Shown here: piece after piece, positions 4,801 to 6,288 of the stretch
How the letters are laid out: each line of letters begins with the position of its first letter
Numbering within the stretch: position 1 is the stretch's first letter
NCBI GenBank assembly: GCA_020436865.1
Contig: JAGQXA010000505.1
Coordinates: 1-6,288 of the forward strand
Source of the DNA: Saprospiraceae bacterium
GTDB lineage: Bacteria; Bacteroidota; Bacteroidia; Chitinophagales; Saprospiraceae
Direction of reading: 5' to 3'
DNA length: 6,288 nt
Notes under the pieces: generated by a model
Database searches by the model: none
What the model was told of the DNA's origin: nothing
What the model saw: the letters and a program-made list of their open reading frames with translations, nothing else
Position numbers and translations under genes: made by a program

Positions 4801-6288
4801 GGATGGCTGTATTCACCTCGATATTTCCGGAGGAAACCCCACGATCCTGTGGAGTACGCAGGATACTACGGCGAGTCTGTGCGGCCTCTCCGGCGGCCTG
4901 TATTCCGTGACGGTGACCGACGGCGCCTGCGAGAACGTATTGACCGATATTCTGGTGCAGGAACCCGATAGCCTGGCCGTGAAGACCACGGTTGTGACCG
5001 ACGTGAGCTGTTTCGGCGGCAACGACGGGGCGATCTCCATTCTCGTCGGTGGCGGCACGTCGCCCTATTTTTTCCAATGGTCGAATGGATTGACTTCACA
5101 GAACCTGCAGAACCTGGAAGCCGACTATTACTCGCTGACGATCACCGACAGCAAGGGTTGTGCGCTCCTGCTCGATTCCGTGCTGGTCGACGAACCCGCT
5201 CCGCTGCAGTTATTGCAGATCGTGGATTCGATCAGTTGCTTCGGCCTGACCGACGGGGCGATCGCCGTGAGCCCGATCGGGGGCACGCCGCCGTACGCCT
5301 TTTCCTGGAATACGGGCTCCAATCTCGACTTCATCGAGGGGCTGGGGCCCGGAGCTTATGATCTGGTCGTCGTCGACGGGCAGGGTTGTACCCATGTCGA
5401 GAACTTCCTTTTGACAGAACCCGATTCGCTGACCTTAGAGCAGGTACTGGTTACCAACGCCAGTTGCAACGGTGTGCCCGACGGCTCTCTGGAGGTCGTG
5501 ATCGGCGGCGGCACCTTGCCCTATTCGTACAACTGGAACACGGGAGACATGACGGCCCTGGCGATGGATCTCGAGCCCGGCTTCTACGCGGTTACGGTCA
5601 CCGACGCCCGCGGCTGCATCCTGAAAAGTCCGCCCCTGGAAGTTGGCGCCCCCGACCTGATCACGGTCAACGCGATCGTAACGCCCTCGTCCTGTCTGGG
5701 CTTCGGCGACGGGGCCATTCAACTGCAGCCGCTGACGGGACAGCAACCTTTCGATTACGAATGGGATACCGGCGATTCGACCGGCTCGCTGCAAGATCTT
5801 TCTCCGGGTATTTACTTCTGCACCATTACCGACGCCGCCGGCTGCACCGATACCCTTTCCGTGGAAGTGGGTTTCGATCAGCCGATCAGCGTAACCACCA
5901 GCGCTTTTCCGCCCAATTGCTTTGGCGGAGAGAACGGGCAGATCTTCCTGACCGCTATGGGTGGCACGCCGCAATATCAATTCGCCTGGAGCAACGGCGA
6001 TACCACCGACGACATTGAAGACCTGGCGGCCGGACCGTATATCTGCACTATCACCGACGCCAGCGGTTGTTTTCTGGTCACCGATACCATCGACCTGATC
6101 GACCCGCCGCAGATCGTCGTGGAGGTGCTTTCGGTCGATCCGGTCATCTGTAACGGGGCGGCCGACGGCGGCATCGATGTGCAAGTCAGCGGTGGGGTAG
6201 GGCCCTACCAGTTCACCTGGAACGATGAAGTCACGACCGAAGACCGCCTGCAAATACCCGGCGGCACCTACATCCTCACCGTCGAGGA
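1799..6288 (+). CDS. Giant exported multidomain SprB-repeat surface protein (3' end outside window)
   Basis: One frame runs from ATG 1799 to the window edge without a stop: 1496 complete codons plus two bases. The start is well fixed, because an in-frame TAG at 1784-1786 bars any earlier start and the first 26 residues form a signal peptide. Domains in order by residue: signal peptide 1-26; FN3-like 35-124; proprotein-convertase P-domain 132-284; FN3-like 289-386; MAM-like 395-565; MopE-type metal-binding motif 575-640; three Ig/PKD-like domains 643-895; SprB-type repeats from 902 on. The protein is rich in Cys, Asp, Gly and Thr and poor in Lys, as expected for an extracellular calcium- or disulfide-stabilised protein. 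By analogy with SprB of Flavobacterium johnsoniae, a gliding adhesin, and other Bacteroidota repeat proteins, it is probably carried across the outer membrane by the type IX secretion system and acts in adhesion or as a surface or matrix component. The expected C-terminal sorting domain is off-window, so export route and anchoring are inference. A catalytic domain could still lie beyond the edge; none is seen here. I give no gene symbol because overall identity to SprB cannot be claimed. Confidence 0.93.
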   Translation, partial: MRKQLPTLFATLSLLFAFGLSASSAATGRHAHLMCDPPILLTYSNPTTTTVNLSWVPVGAEMEWEVAVVPLGSPTPGAPTAPSVFTTSYQHGGLSPGVAYEFYIRAVCGGTPGNWAKYNGFFVTDLANPSNCSSALPLPDANCLEFEIEVNAAPGTQLGGDVYLQAVRFIIQHEWADDLDIRLESPAGVKVALSTDNGGSDDNYGDPDDPLCQAYTELLSEQAPGACNVPMISLAEAPFIGSFLPEENMGLFNDGSSPLGLWTLEICDDALDDLGQLEYVELVFAPLACNAPSDLTVVSFDSTSITLDWLPGENCTNTLIEFGPAGYAPGSDGQPGAGGLLVMTACPPVVIQGLDPETAYDFYVRELCIAGGYSNNTCPAQVLTPCSPPPPTILEDFNDDALCSSTCDAVCPLSGPWYNGSIDPLNWLVFAGSTPTAGTGPDDDFPGGGQYVYLESSGACPTNGQAILYSHCIEVNAPAGDTCHFSFDYLMFGNTVNDLKLEVTINGGQNWNLLWQKTGNQGAGWRHKYIDLSAYDGMLVQFRFVGRKGITSRSDIALDNLVFYGSIDQGFPSNVYYADVDGDQYGNPNQYVATCSLTPPPGFVGNNGDCFDLDPQINPGVPESPCDGLDINCNGMVDENFLPPPVVTPDTVCSGQFALLEAEANYGGILIWYDSAVGGQPLDTGFSFVPVPALQNNSPDPVNFFFYVEEVNDEGCYSPVRAQVAVRVNPQPDLFIPPGQLEAGCSGEQIDLGSVVVQDLHNTNATLSYHSAFPPTPGNELPSTLVSPAQTTTYYLQAVSDGGCVGYDSIVVSVLPSPGVEITGDSLLCLGEGQFLGAQPTGAGTLPYLYSWNTLVNGPNILVIGSGAPGSSAVYSVTLTDANQCTGVDSFTVTTIASISSVQVNVVDVSACGGNNGLIQLNPLGGQGPFTYEWEGPLSGSDQDAGGVFAISGLEQGSYSITITDSSTEACPFVLPVVIVNGPTANVEIGSIEHVSCAGSQDGCIHLDISGGNPTILWSTQDTTASLCGLSGGLYSVTVTDGACENVLTDILVQEPDSLAVKTTVVTDVSCFGGNDGAISILVGGGTSPYFFQWSNGLTSQNLQNLEADYYSLTITDSKGCALLLDSVLVDEPAPLQLLQIVDSISCFGLTDGAIAVSPIGGTPPYAFSWNTGSNLDFIEGLGPGAYDLVVVDGQGCTHVENFLLTEPDSLTLEQVLVTNASCNGVPDGSLEVVIGGGTLPYSYNWNTGDMTALAMDLEPGFYAVTVTDARGCILKSPPLEVGAPDLITVNAIVTPSSCLGFGDGAIQLQPLTGQQPFDYEWDTGDSTGSLQDLSPGIYFCTITDAAGCTDTLSVEVGFDQPISVTTSAFPPNCFGGENGQIFLTAMGGTPQYQFAWSNGDTTDDIEDLAAGPYICTITDASGCFLVTDTIDLIDPPQIVVEVLSVDPVICNGAADGGIDVQVSGGVGPYQFTWNDEVTTEDRLQIPGGTYILTVE
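1901..2170 (+). other. FN3-like domain 1 (residues 35-124)
   Basis: The segment shows the fibronectin type III pattern: VNLSWVPV (strand B tryptophan at W55), then the late signature LSPGVAYEFYIRAVC (94-108), where the L-x-P-G-x-x-Y core and the YxxRAVC strand match FN3 domains of Bacteroidota secreted proteins. It is a beta-sandwich spacer or binding module with no catalytic role. Confidence 0.7.
2192..2650 (+). other. Proprotein-convertase P-domain (residues 132-284)
   Basis: The order of motifs matches the P/Homo-B domain: VRFIIQHEWADDLDIRLESP (167-186), then ALSTDNGGSDDNYGD (192-206), a middle loop with IGSFLPEENMGLFNDG (240-255), GLWTLEICDDALDDLG (260-275) and the closing strand LEYVELVF (277-284). 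The domain is a jelly-roll, usually attached C-terminally to subtilisin-like proteases, and in Bacteroidota it often appears in large secreted proteins. The clusters of Asp (177, 178, 180, 201, 202, 206, 208, 209) could bind calcium. No protease domain is present in the visible part of this protein. Confidence 0.82.
2663..2956 (+). other. FN3-like domain 2 (residues 289-386)
   Basis: The pattern is C-x-A-P-x-x-L, then SITLDWLPG with the core tryptophan, then IEFGPAGYAPGS, then GLDPETAYDFYVRELC, and a closing TPC at C386. This is a better FN3 match than the first copy and is the form often seen in Bacteroidota secreted proteins. The terminal cysteines C289 and C386 bracket the domain. A proline run (388-391) links it to the next domain. 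Confidence 0.82.
2981..3493 (+). other. MAM-like (concanavalin-fold) domain (residues 395-565)
   Basis: The segment follows the MAM pattern: EDF near the start, NWLVFAGSTPTAGTGPDDDF (start of the core), GGGQYVYLESSGAC, AILYSHCIEV, the CHFSFDYLMFG strand, LKLEVTINGGQNWNLLWQ, a GWRHKYIDLSAY strand, VQFRFVGRKG and SDIALDNLVFYG at the end. MAM domains are extracellular adhesion modules best known from animal receptors and are also found in Bacteroidota secreted proteins. This copy has intact landmark strands. Confidence 0.82.
3521..3718 (+). other. MopE-type putative metal-binding motif (residues 575-640)
   Basis: The segment starts VYYADVDGDQYGNP and continues with a cysteine (595), PPGFVGNNGDCFDLDP (600-615), INPGVPESPCDG (617-628) and DINCNGMVDEN (630-640). 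This is the repeat first recognised near the copper-binding protein MopE and now classed as a putative metal-binding motif. D579/D581/D583 form a DxDxD loop resembling calcium-binding loops, and C595, C610, C626 and C633 could form two disulfides. Which metal is bound cannot be told from sequence. Confidence 0.88.
3725..4483 (+). other. Three Ig/PKD-like domains (residues 643-895)
   Basis: Three beta-sandwich modules of about 80-90 residues follow each other. The first (643-730) has DTVCSGQFALLEA, then LIWYDS, then FYVEEVNDEGCYSP, the pattern of Ig-like domains associated with the Bacteroidota CHU_C family. The second (731-815) begins around QPDLFIPPG, has CSGEQIDLG and ends TTTYYLQAVSDGGCVGYDSI. 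The third (816-895) has DSLLCLGEG, LPYLYSWNT and VYSVTLTDANQCTGVDSF. Each carries an early and a late cysteine, probably disulfide-bonded. They likely serve as stalk spacers. Boundaries between them are approximate. Confidence 0.7.
4502..6288 (+). repeat. Array of SprB-type repeats: seven full, one cut by the window edge
   Basis: Eight units align by their first cysteine, at residues 912, 997, 1071, 1147, 1223, 1299, 1374 and 1451 (bases 4532, 4787, 5009, 5237, 5465, 5693, 5918, 6149). The spacing is 85, 74, 76, 76, 76, 75 and 77 residues, so the usual unit is about 228 bp. The core reads SC-x-G-x-x-DG-x-I, a GG-x-x-PY-x-F-x-W-x-x-G turn, an L-x-x-G-x-Y strand and T-x-TDA-x-GC, followed by a linker often containing EPD. 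In units 3 to 7 the first and second cysteines are exactly 50 residues apart, W is at +23 and Asp at +46. This matches the SprB repeat known from Bacteroidota adhesins. The units are clearly diverged at both protein and DNA level, so this is not a recent duplication. Confidence 0.88.

Noticed and set aside
3890..5077. 395-codon open frame on the minus strand inside the surface-protein gene
   Set aside because: It lies opposite the continuous Ig-like and SprB-repeat coding frame, is Arg/Gly/His-rich without domain signatures, and mirrors repetitive GC-rich codons. The same applies to the minus-strand frames at 3164-3838 and 5435-6253.
4502..6288. Possible CRISPR-like or recently duplicated DNA repeat array
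   Set aside because: The periodicity is about 228 bp and conserved mainly at protein level. DNA units are diverged and there are no short identical repeats with unique spacers.
1..6288. Possible novel multi-gene defence, mobile or biosynthetic system
   Set aside because: Only two genes are present, a housekeeping synthetase and one large exported protein, with no nucleases, transposases, toxins or biosynthetic enzymes visible.

Overview
The window looks like a high-GC (about 60% by eye) chromosomal segment from the phylum Bacteroidota, most likely the Saprospiraceae/Lewinella side. Four signs point there. The leucyl-tRNA synthetase matches Bacteroidota enzymes, the only recognisable promoter element has the Bacteroidota TAnnTTTG form, no Shine-Dalgarno is well placed before the second gene, and that gene encodes a secreted SprB-repeat protein of a kind typical of this phylum. 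The family-level placement is inference.

Layout: positions 1-1613 hold the C-terminal 536 codons of leuS (+ strand, 5' end outside the window). Positions 1614-1798 are a 185-base AT-rich gap. It begins with a 16-bp tandem repeat that overlaps the leuS stop codon and runs into a 23-bp perfect inverted repeat, and it continues with a TAnnTTTG promoter candidate. From 1799 to the right edge (6288) a single reading frame on the + strand stays open for 1496 codons with no stop. It encodes an exported mosaic surface protein: signal peptide, FN3-like domain, proprotein-convertase P-domain, second FN3-like domain, MAM-like domain, MopE-type metal-binding motif, three Ig/PKD-like domains, then seven complete and one partial SprB-type repeats of about 76 residues. 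The C-terminus lies outside the window.

The two genes are functionally unrelated: one is a cytoplasmic translation enzyme, the other an exported structural or adhesive protein. The hairpin and promoter between them suggest separate transcription. I see no RNA genes, CRISPR array, transposase or integrase. I see no evidence for a new multi-gene system. The noteworthy content is the architecture of the giant protein, the regular cysteine register of its repeats, and the repeat/hairpin element that intrudes on the end of leuS.
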